The notes under the pieces were generated by a model, which was not told the DNA's origin, made no database searches, and worked only from the letters and a program-made list of their open reading frames with translations. Positions 17,559-26,619 of a DNA stretch of 64,000 nt are shown here, piece by piece. The stretch spans positions 186,001 to 250,000 of the forward strand of contig QEVO01000002.1 of the NCBI GenBank assembly GCA_003577275.1, read 5' to 3'. The translations under genes were made by a program, and so were the position numbers. Positions within the stretch are counted from its first letter, which is position 1. Every line of letters begins with the position of its first letter. This DNA is from Pseudomonadota bacterium (GTDB lineage Bacteria; Pseudomonadota; Alphaproteobacteria; Sphingomonadales; Govanellaceae).

Positions 17559-19114
17559 CACGCCGTCTCGGGCGCGACAAGGCGCGGGAAAATGCCCTGA
17601 GGCGCCGGCAAGGTCGTGCCCGATACCAAGCGGCCCGCCTCGCCGATATGGGCGAAATTCCGGGCGTCCGCCGCCACGCCCAACTGGTCGAGGAGCCTGG
17701 CCATGGCGTCGGGCATCACCGGCTGGGCCAGGATCGCCACGTTGCGCAGCACTTCTGCGGTGACATAAAGCACAGTGGCCATGCGCGCCGGATCGGTTTT
17801 CTTCAGCGCCCAGGGTTCGGCGGCGGCGAAATAGCCGTTGGTGGCGCTCACCACCCGCCAGATGGCCTCCAGCGTCAAATGGATATCCTGACGGTCCATA
17901 TGGCCGCGCGATGCTTCCAGAAGCCTCGTCCCGGCGGCATCCAGCACCGCGCGATCGCCATCGGTCAACATGCCAACCGCCGGAACCTTGCCGTCGCAGT
18001 TCTTGGCGATCATCGACAATGAACGTTGAGCCAAATTCCCAAGATCGTTGGCCAGGTCGCTGTTAACGCGATGAATTATCGCTCTCCTGGAAAAGTCGCC
18101 GTCCTGCCCGAACGGCACCTCGCGCATCAGGAAGTAGCGCACCTGGTCAAGGCCATAGTCAGCAACGATCTCCAGGGGGTCAATAACATTGCCCAGGGAT
18201 TTGGAGATCTTCTGTCCCTCGTTGGTCCACCAGCCATGGGCGAAAACCCTTTTCGGCGGTGCAATATCGGCGGCCATCAGGAAAGCCGGCCAGTAGACCG
18301 CATGAAAGCGCAGGATGTCTTTTCCCATCATATGCACGTCGGCGGGCCAGAAGGTCTGAAATTTTTCAGAATTTACATCGGGATAGCCGGCGGCCGTGAT
18401 GTAATTTGTTAAGGCGTCGATCCACACGTACATGATGTGCTTGGGATCGCCGGGCACGGGGATGCCCCAGGTGAAGCTGGTGCGCGACACCGACAAATCC
18501 TTCAGCCCGCTTTTGACGAAGCTTGCCACCTCATTCTTGCGCGTGCGCGGCAGCACGGTTTCCGGCAGCGCGTCGTAGTACGCCAAGAGCTTATCGCCCC
18601 AGGCGGACAGGCGGAAGAAATAGCTCGCCTCCTCCACCCATTCCACCGGCGCGCCGGTGGGCGCGATCCAATCGCCGTTGGGGGCCTTGGTCAGTTCGCT
18701 TTCAGCATAGAACGCCTCATCGCGTACCGAGTACCAGCCAGCGTAGGTGTCGAGATAGATGTTGCCGCTGGTCACCAGCTTGTCCCACAGCGCCTGACAG
18801 GCGCGGGTATGGCGCGGCTCGGTGGTGCGGATGAAATCATCATTGGAGAATTTCATCACCCGCGCCAACTCGCGAAAACGGGCCGAGACCTGATCGCAGA
18901 ACGTCTGCGGATCGAGCCCCGCCGCCTTGGCCGACTTTTCCACCTTCTGGCCATGCTCGTCGGTGCCGGTGAGGAACATCACGTCATAGCCGTCGAGCCG
19001 CTTGAAGCGCGCCAGCACGTCGCAGGCCAGCGTGGTGTAGGCATGCCCGATATGGGGCACGTCGTTGACGTAATAAATCGGCGTCGTGATGTAGAAGGCG
19101 GGCTTGCCCGTCAT
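17558..19114 (-). CDS. metG: Methionyl-tRNA synthetase
   Basis: Class I aminoacyl-tRNA synthetase that charges tRNA-Met. The HIGH motif is in YYVNDVPHIGHAYT near residue 20, and the KMSKS loop is in GQKISKSLGNV near 305. The 518-aa length fits the short alphaproteobacterial form without the C-terminal dimerisation domain. The C-terminal half holds the anticodon-binding helices. It is the first gene of the metG-tatD-MBL group, with AGGAGACGCTCAACTATG giving a plausible ribosome binding site. Confidence 0.96.
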   Translation of the reverse strand: MTGKPAFYITTPIYYVNDVPHIGHAYTTLACDVLARFKRLDGYDVMFLTGTDEHGQKVEKSAKAAGLDPQTFCDQVSARFRELARVMKFSNDDFIRTTEPRHTRACQALWDKLVTSGNIYLDTYAGWYSVRDEAFYAESELTKAPNGDWIAPTGAPVEWVEEASYFFRLSAWGDKLLAYYDALPETVLPRTRKNEVASFVKSGLKDLSVSRTSFTWGIPVPGDPKHIMYVWIDALTNYITAAGYPDVNSEKFQTFWPADVHMMGKDILRFHAVYWPAFLMAADIAPPKRVFAHGWWTNEGQKISKSLGNVIDPLEIVADYGLDQVRYFLMREVPFGQDGDFSRRAIIHRVNSDLANDLGNLAQRSLSMIAKNCDGKVPAVGMLTDGDRAVLDAAGTRLLEASRGHMDRQDIHLTLEAIWRVVSATNGYFAAAEPWALKKTDPARMATVLYVTAEVLRNVAILAQPVMPDAMARLLDQLGVAADARNFAHIGEAGRLVSGTTLPAPQGIFPRLVAPETA

Positions 19115-19179
19115 AGTTGAGCGTCTCCTCGAAATATTTTGTTCTTAGAAAACCTCTATGAAGTCCAATAACTAGAGCC

Positions 19180-19277
19180 GTCATTCCCGCGAAAGCGGGA
19201 ATCCAATTCCGCCGCAACTCATTGTATCTCCATGGATTCCCGATCGCGCCGCTTATCAGCGGCTTGTCGGGAATGAC
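19180..19277. repeat. Intergenic palindromic repeat, family A (copy 2)
   Basis: Opens with GTCATTCCCGCGAAAGCGGG and closes with GGGAATGAC. This longer copy carries an inserted internal palindrome (CGCCGCTTATCAGCGGC) before the right arm. It fills the gap between holB and metG. Confidence 0.8.
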
Positions 19278-19317
19278 GTTTTAATTTTGAGAATACCATT
19301 TTCGCAGAAATTTCTCT

Positions 19318-20418
19318 TTAAGGTCTAACCGTCCGCGCCAGATCATAAAGAAGCGCCACTGTCACCTGCCGGCGGTCGAGCTTGATGGCGTCCGCCCGTT
19401 CGATCAGGGCGGTGCTCTTTTCCCATAGCTCCGCCCACGGATCAAGGCCGCACTCGGCGGCCAGCCGGCGCAGGGTTTCCTCCTCGCCCGGCACGATGAG
19501 CCCCGGCAAGCCGCCGCCGGCGACGCAGGCGACGCGGCCCAGGATGCCGCCGAGGAGAAAGCCGAATAGCCGAAACTTATCCTCCGCGCCGCGGCCGCCC
19601 AGCTCGTCCGCCAAGCTAAGCGCCGTCTTAGCGTCAAGGGTTGGCAAGCCGGCCAGGATGCCGATCAGGCGGTGATAGAGGTCAAGCCCGCCTTCGCGCG
19701 CCAGCCGCAGCGCCGTACCAGGACTGCCGTCAGTCAAGGCGGCAACCACTTGACGGCCGTGGTCATCGATGTCGCTGCCGTGGGCGGCAAGGAAAAGATC
19801 GATCTCGGCTGTCGATAAGGGCCGCAGCGGCAAGCGCCGGCAACGCGAACGGATGGTGGCCAATACCCGGCCGGGAGCGTGCGAAATCAGGAGCAGGATG
19901 GCGCGCGCCGGCGGCTCTTCCAACACTTTCAGCAGCGCATTGGCGGCGTTGCGGTTCAGTTCATCCACACTATCCACGATGGCGATCCGCCAGCCGCCGG
20001 CGCCGGAGGTTTTGGCGAAGAACTCCACCAGCGCGCGCACCTCCTCAATGACGATCTCGCCGCGCAGCCTTCCCTCGTCGGTCAAGCCTCGCTTCACGGT
20101 CATCAAATCCGGATGGGCCTCCGCCGCCACCTGGCGAAACACCGGATGATCGGGCGACAGATAGAGGCTATGCGGCGGCGCAGACGGCAGATCGCCGAAC
20201 AAGCTCGCGCCTCGCGCCGCCGGCGGGTAAGCGAGAAGATGGCGGGCGAAGCGGTAGGCCAGCGTCGCCTTGCCGATGCCCTTGGGTCCGGTGATCAGCC
20301 AAGCGTGATGCAAGCGGTCGGCGGCAACGGCTTCCAACAGCGTTTCCTCGGCCGCCTCATGGCCCATCAATTCGGCGGTGGCGCGCGGCTCGCCGAGCGC
20401 GATGTCCTGGTCGGTCAT
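19318..20418 (-). CDS. holB: DNA polymerase III delta' subunit
   Basis: Clamp-loader subunit, 366 aa. The AAA+ P-loop region reads WLITGPKGIGKATLAYRFARHLL near residue 45, followed by PDLMTVKR, IVIEEVRALVEFF and the sensor-region sequence RNAANALLKVLEEPP. The SRC motif is seen as TIRSRCRRL. The zinc-binding cysteines of the E. coli protein are not found after the P-loop. The start at 20418 overlaps the tmk stop by four bases (ATGA). The open frame extends upstream into tmk but is not credible there. Confidence 0.92.
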   Translation of the reverse strand: MTDQDIALGEPRATAELMGHEAAEETLLEAVAADRLHHAWLITGPKGIGKATLAYRFARHLLAYPPAARGASLFGDLPSAPPHSLYLSPDHPVFRQVAAEAHPDLMTVKRGLTDEGRLRGEIVIEEVRALVEFFAKTSGAGGWRIAIVDSVDELNRNAANALLKVLEEPPARAILLLISHAPGRVLATIRSRCRRLPLRPLSTAEIDLFLAAHGSDIDDHGRQVVAALTDGSPGTALRLAREGGLDLYHRLIGILAGLPTLDAKTALSLADELGGRGAEDKFRLFGFLLGGILGRVACVAGGGLPGLIVPGEEETLRRLAAECGLDPWAELWEKSTALIERADAIKLDRRQVTVALLYDLARTVRP

Positions 20419-21059
20419 GGGATCAGCGCATCCCGCACCGTCGTCCACACCCGGGACGCCACTTCCTCGACGCTGCCGGATGCGTCAATGACGCGACAGC
20501 GGACGGGTTCGTTGCGGGCGATGCCCAGAAACGCCGCGCGCAGCCGTTCATGAAATGAATTGCCCATGCGTTCGTACCGATCCTCGGCTCCCGCGCCTCG
20601 CTCCCGGGTGCGCTCTAAAGCCACCGTCACCGGCAGATCGAGGATCAGAGTCAGATCGGGGGCGAAGGTTCCCAAGGCTAGACGCTGCAAGTCGTCGACG
20701 GTCTCGACGCTCAAGCCCTGCGCCGCCCCCTGGTAGGCGCGGGTGCTGTCGGCGAAACGGTCGGAGATGACCCACACGCCGCGGCTGAGCGCCGGTTCGA
20801 TGACCTTTTGCACATGCTCAACCCGGGCGGCGGTGTGCAACAGCGCCTCGGTCATCGGCTGCCAGCGGCCGGTGTCGCCGTTGACCAAAAGATGGCGAAT
20901 GGCCTCGCCACCGGGCGTGCCGCCAGGCTCACGGGTAATCAGCACATCGAGCCGACGTTCCTTCAAGCGCTCGGCGAGGTGGCGGATTTGCGTCGACTTG
21001 CCCGCGCCCTCGCCGCCCTCGAGCGTGATGAAGCAGCCGCGCTCGATGTTCTTGATCAT
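20415..21059 (-). CDS. tmk: Thymidylate kinase
   Basis: Phosphorylates dTMP to dTDP. The 214-aa protein has the P-loop LEGGEGAGKSTQ near residue 14, TREPGGTPGGE (dTMP site), SDRFADSTRAYQG (DR motif) and a short arginine-rich lid (RTRERGAGAEDRYER). Length is normal. It sits 3 nt from the D,D-carboxypeptidase stop upstream and is coupled to holB downstream, a usual tmk-holB pair. Confidence 0.95.
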   Translation of the reverse strand: MIKNIERGCFITLEGGEGAGKSTQIRHLAERLKERRLDVLITREPGGTPGGEAIRHLLVNGDTGRWQPMTEALLHTAARVEHVQKVIEPALSRGVWVISDRFADSTRAYQGAAQGLSVETVDDLQRLALGTFAPDLTLILDLPVTVALERTRERGAGAEDRYERMGNSFHERLRAAFLGIARNEPVRCRVIDASGSVEEVASRVWTTVRDALIP

Positions 21060-21062
21060 TCC

Positions 21063-22235
21063 CTAACTACCGTTTTCCGCGCCCCAAATGAGATACTTGA
21101 TGGCGGCGCCGATCTTGGAAAACCCGCTCAGCGAGTCAACGGAGGCGCCGGCCACCACCGGCACCTCGACGGCCTCCATGCCGGGCGCTTCGATGCGGGC
21201 GATGGCCACCGGCTGGCTGACCGTCACCGGCGCTGCCAGAGGACTGTCATAGCTCAGCGTCACTTTCATATCGCGCCGCGCCGAGCGCTCCAACGTCACC
21301 CGAACATCGAGGGGCGAGACCAGCGGCACGCTGCCCTTCGCGCCCAGCCAGACCGGCGCGTTGTCGATAACCTGATCCTTCTTGAACACGGTGTACGTCT
21401 TGAAGTTGCGGAAGCCATGGGCGAGGATCCGCTCCGCCTCCCGCGCCCGCTCGCGGATGCTTTCCGTGCCGGCGATCACCGCCACCAGCCGCCGCCCGTC
21501 GCGCACCGCCGAAACGGCGACGCCGTAGCCGGCTTCCTCGGTATGGCCGGTCTTCAGCCCGTCCGCGCCCTCCATGGTGTATAGCAGCGGGTTGCGGTTG
21601 TTCTGGCGGATGCCGGCGTAGGTGAAGGTCTTTTCAGCGAAGAAACCGTAATACTCGGGAAAATCCTTGATGACGCGTTCCGACAGGCGGGCGATGTCGC
21701 GCACCGTCATGTAATCGTTGGGATCGGGCCAGCCGTGGGCGTTCATGAAATGGCTGCCGGAGAGCCCCAACGCCTTGGCTTTCTGATTGAGCCATTCGGC
21801 GAAATTTTCTTCCGAGCCGGCAAGCCCCTCGGCAATGACATCGCAGGCGTCATTGCCCGACTGCACGATGATGCCTTGCAAGAGATCGTGGACGGTGACG
21901 CGCTCGCCTTCGCGAACGAACATCAGCGAGCCTTCGGATTTATGCCACTTGCGCCATACATCGACGCTCACTGGCAGCGTGTCCGAAAGTTTCAAAGAGC
22001 CGTTCTTCAATTGCTCGAAGACCACGTAGATGGTCATCAGCTTGCTCATGGAGGCCGGCGGGATGCGGTCATCGGCGCCCTTTTCATAAAGCACCTTGCC
22101 GGTCTCAAACTCGACCAGGATGGCGTTGCGCGCCGTGGTCTCAAAGGGGGTGGCCGCGACAGCGGCGCCATACCAGCAAACGAGAAAGGCCATAACAATC
22201 GCCGACGTGAGGCCTCGGGCGATACGGGTTACCAT
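21063..22235 (-). CDS. D-alanyl-D-alanine carboxypeptidase (PBP5/6 family)
   Basis: Periplasmic serine peptidase that trims the terminal D-Ala of peptidoglycan stem peptides. A signal peptide (MVTRIARGLTSAIVMAFL... ending AVAA) precedes the S11 peptidase motifs: SMSKLM (SxxK), QSGNDAC (SxN) and GLKTGHTEEAGYG (KTG). The C-terminal beta-rich domain after about residue 275 is the PBP5 stalk. The ATG at 22235 was chosen because it starts directly at the signal peptide. Upstream ATG or GTG codons in frame give non-signal-like residues. Confidence 0.92.
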   Translation of the reverse strand: MVTRIARGLTSAIVMAFLVCWYGAAVAATPFETTARNAILVEFETGKVLYEKGADDRIPPASMSKLMTIYVVFEQLKNGSLKLSDTLPVSVDVWRKWHKSEGSLMFVREGERVTVHDLLQGIIVQSGNDACDVIAEGLAGSEENFAEWLNQKAKALGLSGSHFMNAHGWPDPNDYMTVRDIARLSERVIKDFPEYYGFFAEKTFTYAGIRQNNRNPLLYTMEGADGLKTGHTEEAGYGVAVSAVRDGRRLVAVIAGTESIRERAREAERILAHGFRNFKTYTVFKKDQVIDNAPVWLGAKGSVPLVSPLDVRVTLERSARRDMKVTLSYDSPLAAPVTVSQPVAIARIEAPGMEAVEVPVVAGASVDSLSGFSKIGAAIKYLIWGAENGS

Positions 22236-22337
22236 GGTGTCATCCGGTCCTATCATGGGGTGTGGACATGCGGCGGGTAGAATCGCCAAGTCCTATATGG
22301 ATAGCAGACGCCTGCGCGCAGGCAACAGCCAGGTCGG

Positions 22338-23384
22338 CTAATCGATGACGATCCGCGCCTTGCCGTGACCGCGGGCAACGACATGGCCGAGAAGATCGTT
22401 GGCCTCGCTCATGGACGCCAGCGGTCCCAGCCGCACCCGATAAAGCGGGCCATTGGACAGCCGCACCAAGGACAGCTCCACCGTCGCCAGATCCTTCAGC
22501 CGGGCCGCCAGCCGTTGGGCATTGTCATAGGTGGAGAACGCGCCGGCCTGGATGAACACTTTCTCCTTGGCCGGCGTCGCCGCCGGCGGTTGCCCTTGGG
22601 CAGGGCTTGCGGTCGGCGCGGTGGGCTCGTCAAGCGACGCGACATCGACCTTTTCCGGCGGCACGGCGGGCACTGCCGGACCGACGTTCTCCTGCTGCGC
22701 GGTGGCGACATAGGTCAAGGGTGAGCCGTCCGGCGCCACCACCTGCACCCGCACCTTGGCCGTACCCTTGCCATCAAAGCCCAAGAGCTGGGCGGCGCGG
22801 CGCGAGACATCAATGATGCGGTCCTTGACGAATGGGCCGCGATCATTGACCCGCAGGATAAGCGAGCGCCCGTTTTCCAGATTGGTCACCCGCACATAGG
22901 TCGGCATCGGCAGCGTGGTGTGGGCGGCGGTCAGATCGTTCATGTCATAGCGCTCGCCATTGGCGGTATGGCGGCCATGAAAATCGCGCCCGTACCACGA
23001 GGCGATGCCCACCTGATCGTAGGTTGGATCTTCCTTGGGGTAATACCAACGGCCGGCGACCTGATAGGGCTTGCCCACCTTATACGTTCCGGCGCCTTGA
23101 TCGGTGGAAGCGCGGTAGTCGGGAGTTGAGCCGCAGGCGGCCAACAACGATGCCGTAGCGAGAACTAAAAGAATTTTTCCGGGGTTGATGAAAGGTTTAA
23201 TTACGTCATTGCGAGGAGGCCACCCGCACCCTTGGCGCGCATAATAGTTGCGACGCTGCGCGTCCCAGGGGGCCGACGAAGCAATCCATAAATCCAGTAT
23301 CTTCCCGGCAAATCTGGATCGCCACGGCCACTTCGTGGCCTCGCGATGACAACGGAGGGCTTCTCCCAACGTCCTCTCTAGCAT
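22338..23384 (-). CDS. rlpA: Septal-ring RlpA-family lipoprotein (start uncertain)
   Basis: Probable peptidoglycan-acting lipoprotein. The credible protein starts near 23200: KILLVLATASLLAACGS is a lipoprotein signal with lipobox LAAC. A double-psi beta-barrel follows (GIASWYGRDFHGRHTANGERYD...LILRVNDRGPF), with catalytic-type Asp in NDRGPF. After a Pro/Ala linker a C-terminal SPOR domain binds denuded glycan. No ATG, GTG or TTG precedes the signal closely in frame. The frame stays open to an ATG at 23384, but the first 60 or so codons lie in a family B repeat (23205-23350). Either the start is a rare ATT/ATC near 23195, or the repeat supplies an odd N-terminus. The usual dacC-rlpA-mltB neighbours surround it. 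Confidence 0.85.
   Translation of the reverse strand: MLERTLGEALRCHREATKWPWRSRFAGKILDLWIASSAPWDAQRRNYYARQGCGWPPRNDVIKPFINPGKILLVLATASLLAACGSTPDYRASTDQGAGTYKVGKPYQVAGRWYYPKEDPTYDQVGIASWYGRDFHGRHTANGERYDMNDLTAAHTTLPMPTYVRVTNLENGRSLILRVNDRGPFVKDRIIDVSRRAAQLLGFDGKGTAKVRVQVVAPDGSPLTYVATAQQENVGPAVPAVPPEKVDVASLDEPTAPTASPAQGQPPAATPAKEKVFIQAGAFSTYDNAQRLAARLKDLATVELSLVRLSNGPLYRVRLGPLASMSEANDLLGHVVARGHGKARIVID
23205..23350. repeat. Intergenic palindromic repeat, family B (copy 1), over the rlpA 5' end
   Basis: Opens with GTCATTGCGAGGAGGCCACC, contains GACGAAGCAATCCA and GGATCGCCACGGCCAC, and closes with TCGCGATGAC, complementary to the opening. The same building blocks occur in the repeat at 35096-35183. 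It interrupts the region where the rlpA start codon and ribosome binding site would be. Confidence 0.75.
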
Positions 23385-23391
23385 TTCGTCC

Positions 23392-24438
23392 CTACTCGAA
23401 GTCCTTCAACATGTCAGCGAGCTTACCGACCGTGAGGGCGTAATAATCACTGCAATTATAACGCAGTATCGCACGATAGTTGCCATAGGTTAAGTAGGCG
23501 GCGCCATCCGGGCCGTCAGGGCGCGCCAAGCTTGCCATTACGTCCACCTTCGGCAATGCCGCGCCGTTGAGGCGGCGCACGCCCAGCGCCTGCCACTTGG
23601 CGAGCGTCATGTCGCCGATATGATTGCGCAGCGCGCAACGCGTGGATGGCGGGGCAAGGTTGGCTTGCCGCACCCGTTCCTCGAAATCCTTGGGCAGCAT
23701 CACCTGCCGGCCCCAGGTCTGATCCGACCGCCAACCGTAAGATTTAAGATAATGGGCGATGGAGGCGAAGACATCGGCGTAGCTATCCCAGATATCGCGC
23801 CGGCCATCGCCATCGAAGTCCTGGGCGAAGGCCATGAAGCTGCTGGGCATGAATTGCGGTTGACCCATGGCGCCGGCCCACGAACCGACCATTTTATCGA
23901 CCGTTACATGACCTTCATCCAATATCTTAAGAGCAACCAACAATTCTTTGTGAAAATAGGCTGTTCTACGCGGATCATAGGCTAAGGTGACGAGCGATTG
24001 AATGATATTCCTGCCGCCCGAATGAGCGCCGAAATTGGTCTCCAGGCCCCAGATGGCGGCGATGAACCTGGCTTGCACGTCGTAAGCCTTGGCGACGGCG
24101 GCAAGCTCCTCCTTATGCGCCGCCATTTTGTCCCGGCCGCGGGCGAAGCGCCGGTCATCCAGCCGCTGGGAGACGTAGGTCGGGAATTCCAGTTTTTTTT
24201 CCGGCTGATTGCGGTCGGCGGCAATTACGGCTTCGTCATGGGACACGCCGGCAAACGCCGCCTCCACGGTTTCGGCGCGGATGCCCTGGGCGAGAGCTTC
24301 GGCCTTGACGCCGGCCAGCCATTCCTCGAATGGCGGCATGGCGGACGGTTCTTGGGCGGGTGATGGCGATGCGGCGATCGAGGCGAGAATGAACAACAGG
24401 ACGGCGTATCCGAACCGGGGCATCGACATGATCACCAT
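23392..24438 (-). CDS. Lytic murein transglycosylase, MltB family
   Basis: Cleaves the glycan backbone of peptidoglycan, leaving 1,6-anhydro ends. A signal peptide (MPRFGYAVLLFILASIAASPSPAQ) precedes the MltB/SLT fold. The catalytic glutamate is in AAIWGLETNFG, followed by RRTAYFHKELLVAL, GSWAGAMGQPQFMPSSF and FDGDGRRDIWDS. The C-terminal extension (ALRNHIGDMTLAKWQALGVRRL) is the peptidoglycan-binding tail common in alphaproteobacterial members. The ATG at 24438 was chosen over a TTG at 24480; M18 (VIMSM) is another option. Confidence 0.9.
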   Translation of the reverse strand: MVIMSMPRFGYAVLLFILASIAASPSPAQEPSAMPPFEEWLAGVKAEALAQGIRAETVEAAFAGVSHDEAVIAADRNQPEKKLEFPTYVSQRLDDRRFARGRDKMAAHKEELAAVAKAYDVQARFIAAIWGLETNFGAHSGGRNIIQSLVTLAYDPRRTAYFHKELLVALKILDEGHVTVDKMVGSWAGAMGQPQFMPSSFMAFAQDFDGDGRRDIWDSYADVFASIAHYLKSYGWRSDQTWGRQVMLPKDFEERVRQANLAPPSTRCALRNHIGDMTLAKWQALGVRRLNGAALPKVDVMASLARPDGPDGAAYLTYGNYRAILRYNCSDYYALTVGKLADMLKDFE

Positions 24439-24616
24439 GAAAAAACGCAACTTTCGGGAATTGTGATTAATTTGTCGCAAAAGTCCAGACTTTGCTCATC
24501 AGTGAGGGAGGCGGGCATGGCGGCGCGCCGGTTCGCGAAGCGCTGCGGTATGAATAAATTCGTGCTATAGTTGAGACTCATTCTTACTCCCAACCCCACC
24601 CAAGGGAGAATCCGCC

Positions 24617-26431
24617 ATGAAACTTTCTCATGTGTCCGTACTTGCGTTGACGGTCGCCGCCGGCCTGTCATTGACCCTGGCGCGCGACTATACCCCCACG
24701 CCGTCCCAAGACGCCCTCGCCCTGCTTGATCCCGCCGCTGTCGGCAAAACCTTGTGCGGCAAGCAGGGCATGAACCGCAGCATCTTCTTCCGGCCCGATT
24801 TCCGCATCGGCCTGGCTCAGGCGCAAGCTGAAGAAGCGTCCCCGGCGGCTACGCCGGCGCACTGGCAAGCCTATGACGATCGTCCGCCTTTGTGGCCGGG
24901 GCTGGGCAACGCCGAATTCGCCATATCGAGCAATAACGAGACGGCGCGGGCCTACTTCAATCAGGGGCTGCGCCTGGCCTACGGCTTCAATCATTGGGAG
25001 GCGGCCCGCGCCTTCCGCGCCGCGCAAGAAGCCGACCGCGCCTGCGCCATCTGCTATTGGGGCGAGGCCTTGGTATTGGGCCACAACATCAACGCGCCGA
25101 TGGCGGAAAGCTCGGTGGAGCCGGCTTTCGCCGCCATTGCCAAGGCGCAAGTGCTGGCCGCCGGGGCGACCCCGCTGGAGCAGGCGCTGATCGCCGCGCT
25201 CGCCGCCCGCTATTCGCCCGACCCCAAGGCCGATCGCGCGCCCTTGAACAAGGCCTACGCCGAGGCCATGACCAAGGTCTATCAGCGCTATCCCGACAAC
25301 GACGACGTGGCCGCGCTTTACGCCGAGGCGGTAATGGACACCTCGCCCTGGGATTACTACGAGCGCGATTTCGCCACCCCGCATCCCCACATGGTTCCCG
25401 CCATAGCGGCGGTGGAGGCGGTGCTGGCGCGCAATCCCACCCACATTGGAGCGATCCATCTTTATATCCATCTGACCGAAGCCAGCACCACGCCTGAGCG
25501 GGCCGAGCCCCATGCCGACAAGCTCGCCGGCCTGGCGCCCAACGCCGGGCATCTGGTGCACATGCCGGGGCATACCTATTTCCGCACCGGGCGCTATGTG
25601 GAGGCGCTTAATCTCAATATCCAGGCGGTGGCGGTGGATGAAGCATACCTCAATGAGGTGCAAGGCTCCGACGTCTACCGCTACGGCTATTATCCCCATA
25701 ACGTGCACTTCGTGCTGACCTCGGCCCAGATGGCGGGCGATAGCGCCACCGTTCGCGCCTATACCAAGAAGCTCGACGCCCTGGTGCCGTTCGCCGCCGC
25801 CGAAGGGGTGCCGCTGGCCCATCCGGTGAAAGCCTCGGTCTATTACGCGCTCGCCCAATACGGCGCGCCGCAGGACGCGCTCGCCATGCCCGAGCCGCCC
25901 GCCACCCTGCCCTATATCGTGGCGGCGTGGCGCTATGCCCGGGGCATTGCCTATCTGGAGATGGGGAACAAAACGGCGGCCGCGGCGGAAGCCGTCGCCA
26001 TCCGTGCGCTCAAGGATGCGCCGCAGGTGCCGGGGCTGGAGGAGTACGGCATTCCCGCCAGTAAAGTGTTCAACCTGGCGGCGCTTCTGATCGACGGCCG
26101 GCTGGCGGCGGCCAACGGCAAAACGGCGGAGGCCATCGCCCTTCTCACCCAGGCGGCGGAAGCGCAAAGCGCCATTCCCTATACCGAGCCGCCCTACTGG
26201 TATTACCCGGTGGAGCAGACGCTAGGCGCGCTTTTGTTGCAAGTCGGGCGGAACGCGGAGGCGGCGGACGCCTTCTCCAAGGCGCTCATCCGTCATCCCA
26301 ACAACGCCTGGTCGCTTTATGGCCTGATGAAGGCGCAGGAAGCGGCGGGCGACCCCGCCGCCCCGGTCACAGCCGCGCTTTACGCCAAGGCGACCACGGC
26401 CAAAACCGCCCCGCCGATAGAGCGGTTTTAG
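24617..26431 (+). CDS. Exported tetratricopeptide-repeat protein of unknown role
   Basis: A 604-aa protein with an N-terminal signal sequence (MKLSHVSVLALTVAAGLSLTLA). Several TPR-like helical pairs follow: ARAYFNQGLRLAYGFNHWEAARAFRAAQEAD, GHTYFRTGRYVEALNLNIQAV and the C-terminal AEAADAFSKALIRHPNNAWSLYGLMKAQ. Conserved histidine-rich stretches (HLYIHLTEAS, AGHLVHMPGHTYFR) and a Cys pair (CAICYWGEAL) look like a possible metal or heme site. This family is widespread and uncharacterised. AAGGGAGA lies 9 nt before the ATG. It stands alone between divergent and convergent neighbours. Confidence 0.82.
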   Translation: MKLSHVSVLALTVAAGLSLTLARDYTPTPSQDALALLDPAAVGKTLCGKQGMNRSIFFRPDFRIGLAQAQAEEASPAATPAHWQAYDDRPPLWPGLGNAEFAISSNNETARAYFNQGLRLAYGFNHWEAARAFRAAQEADRACAICYWGEALVLGHNINAPMAESSVEPAFAAIAKAQVLAAGATPLEQALIAALAARYSPDPKADRAPLNKAYAEAMTKVYQRYPDNDDVAALYAEAVMDTSPWDYYERDFATPHPHMVPAIAAVEAVLARNPTHIGAIHLYIHLTEASTTPERAEPHADKLAGLAPNAGHLVHMPGHTYFRTGRYVEALNLNIQAVAVDEAYLNEVQGSDVYRYGYYPHNVHFVLTSAQMAGDSATVRAYTKKLDALVPFAAAEGVPLAHPVKASVYYALAQYGAPQDALAMPEPPATLPYIVAAWRYARGIAYLEMGNKTAAAAEAVAIRALKDAPQVPGLEEYGIPASKVFNLAALLIDGRLAAANGKTAEAIALLTQAAEAQSAIPYTEPPYWYYPVEQTLGALLLQVGRNAEAADAFSKALIRHPNNAWSLYGLMKAQEAAGDPAAPVTAALYAKATTAKTAPPIERF

Positions 26432-26490
26432 GGGGAAGCGCCCCCCTAGAACAAAATGTGGTTAGGCGCAGTCATAATCAGCCTATAATC

Positions 26491-26560
26491 GTCATTCCCT
26501 TGATAAGCGGGAATCCATAGTAAAATCAAAAGACTGGATCCCCGCTTACGCGGGAATGAC
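26491..26560. repeat. Intergenic palindromic repeat, family A (copy 3)
   Basis: GTCATTCCCTTGATAAGCGG at the left and CCCGCTTACGCGGGAATGAC at the right. Located between the convergent TPR gene and gmk. Confidence 0.8.
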
Positions 26561-26619
26561 GACAAAAATCATGGGATGACGGAAAAATTGAGGGTAGCTA
26601 TTTCTGAATGTAAATTATG

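Noticed and set aside
24668..26167. A 499-residue open frame antisense to the TPR gene
   Set aside because: Low-complexity His/Gly/Arg-rich product typical of a GC-rich shadow frame. The plus-strand gene has a signal peptide, TPR motifs and a ribosome binding site.
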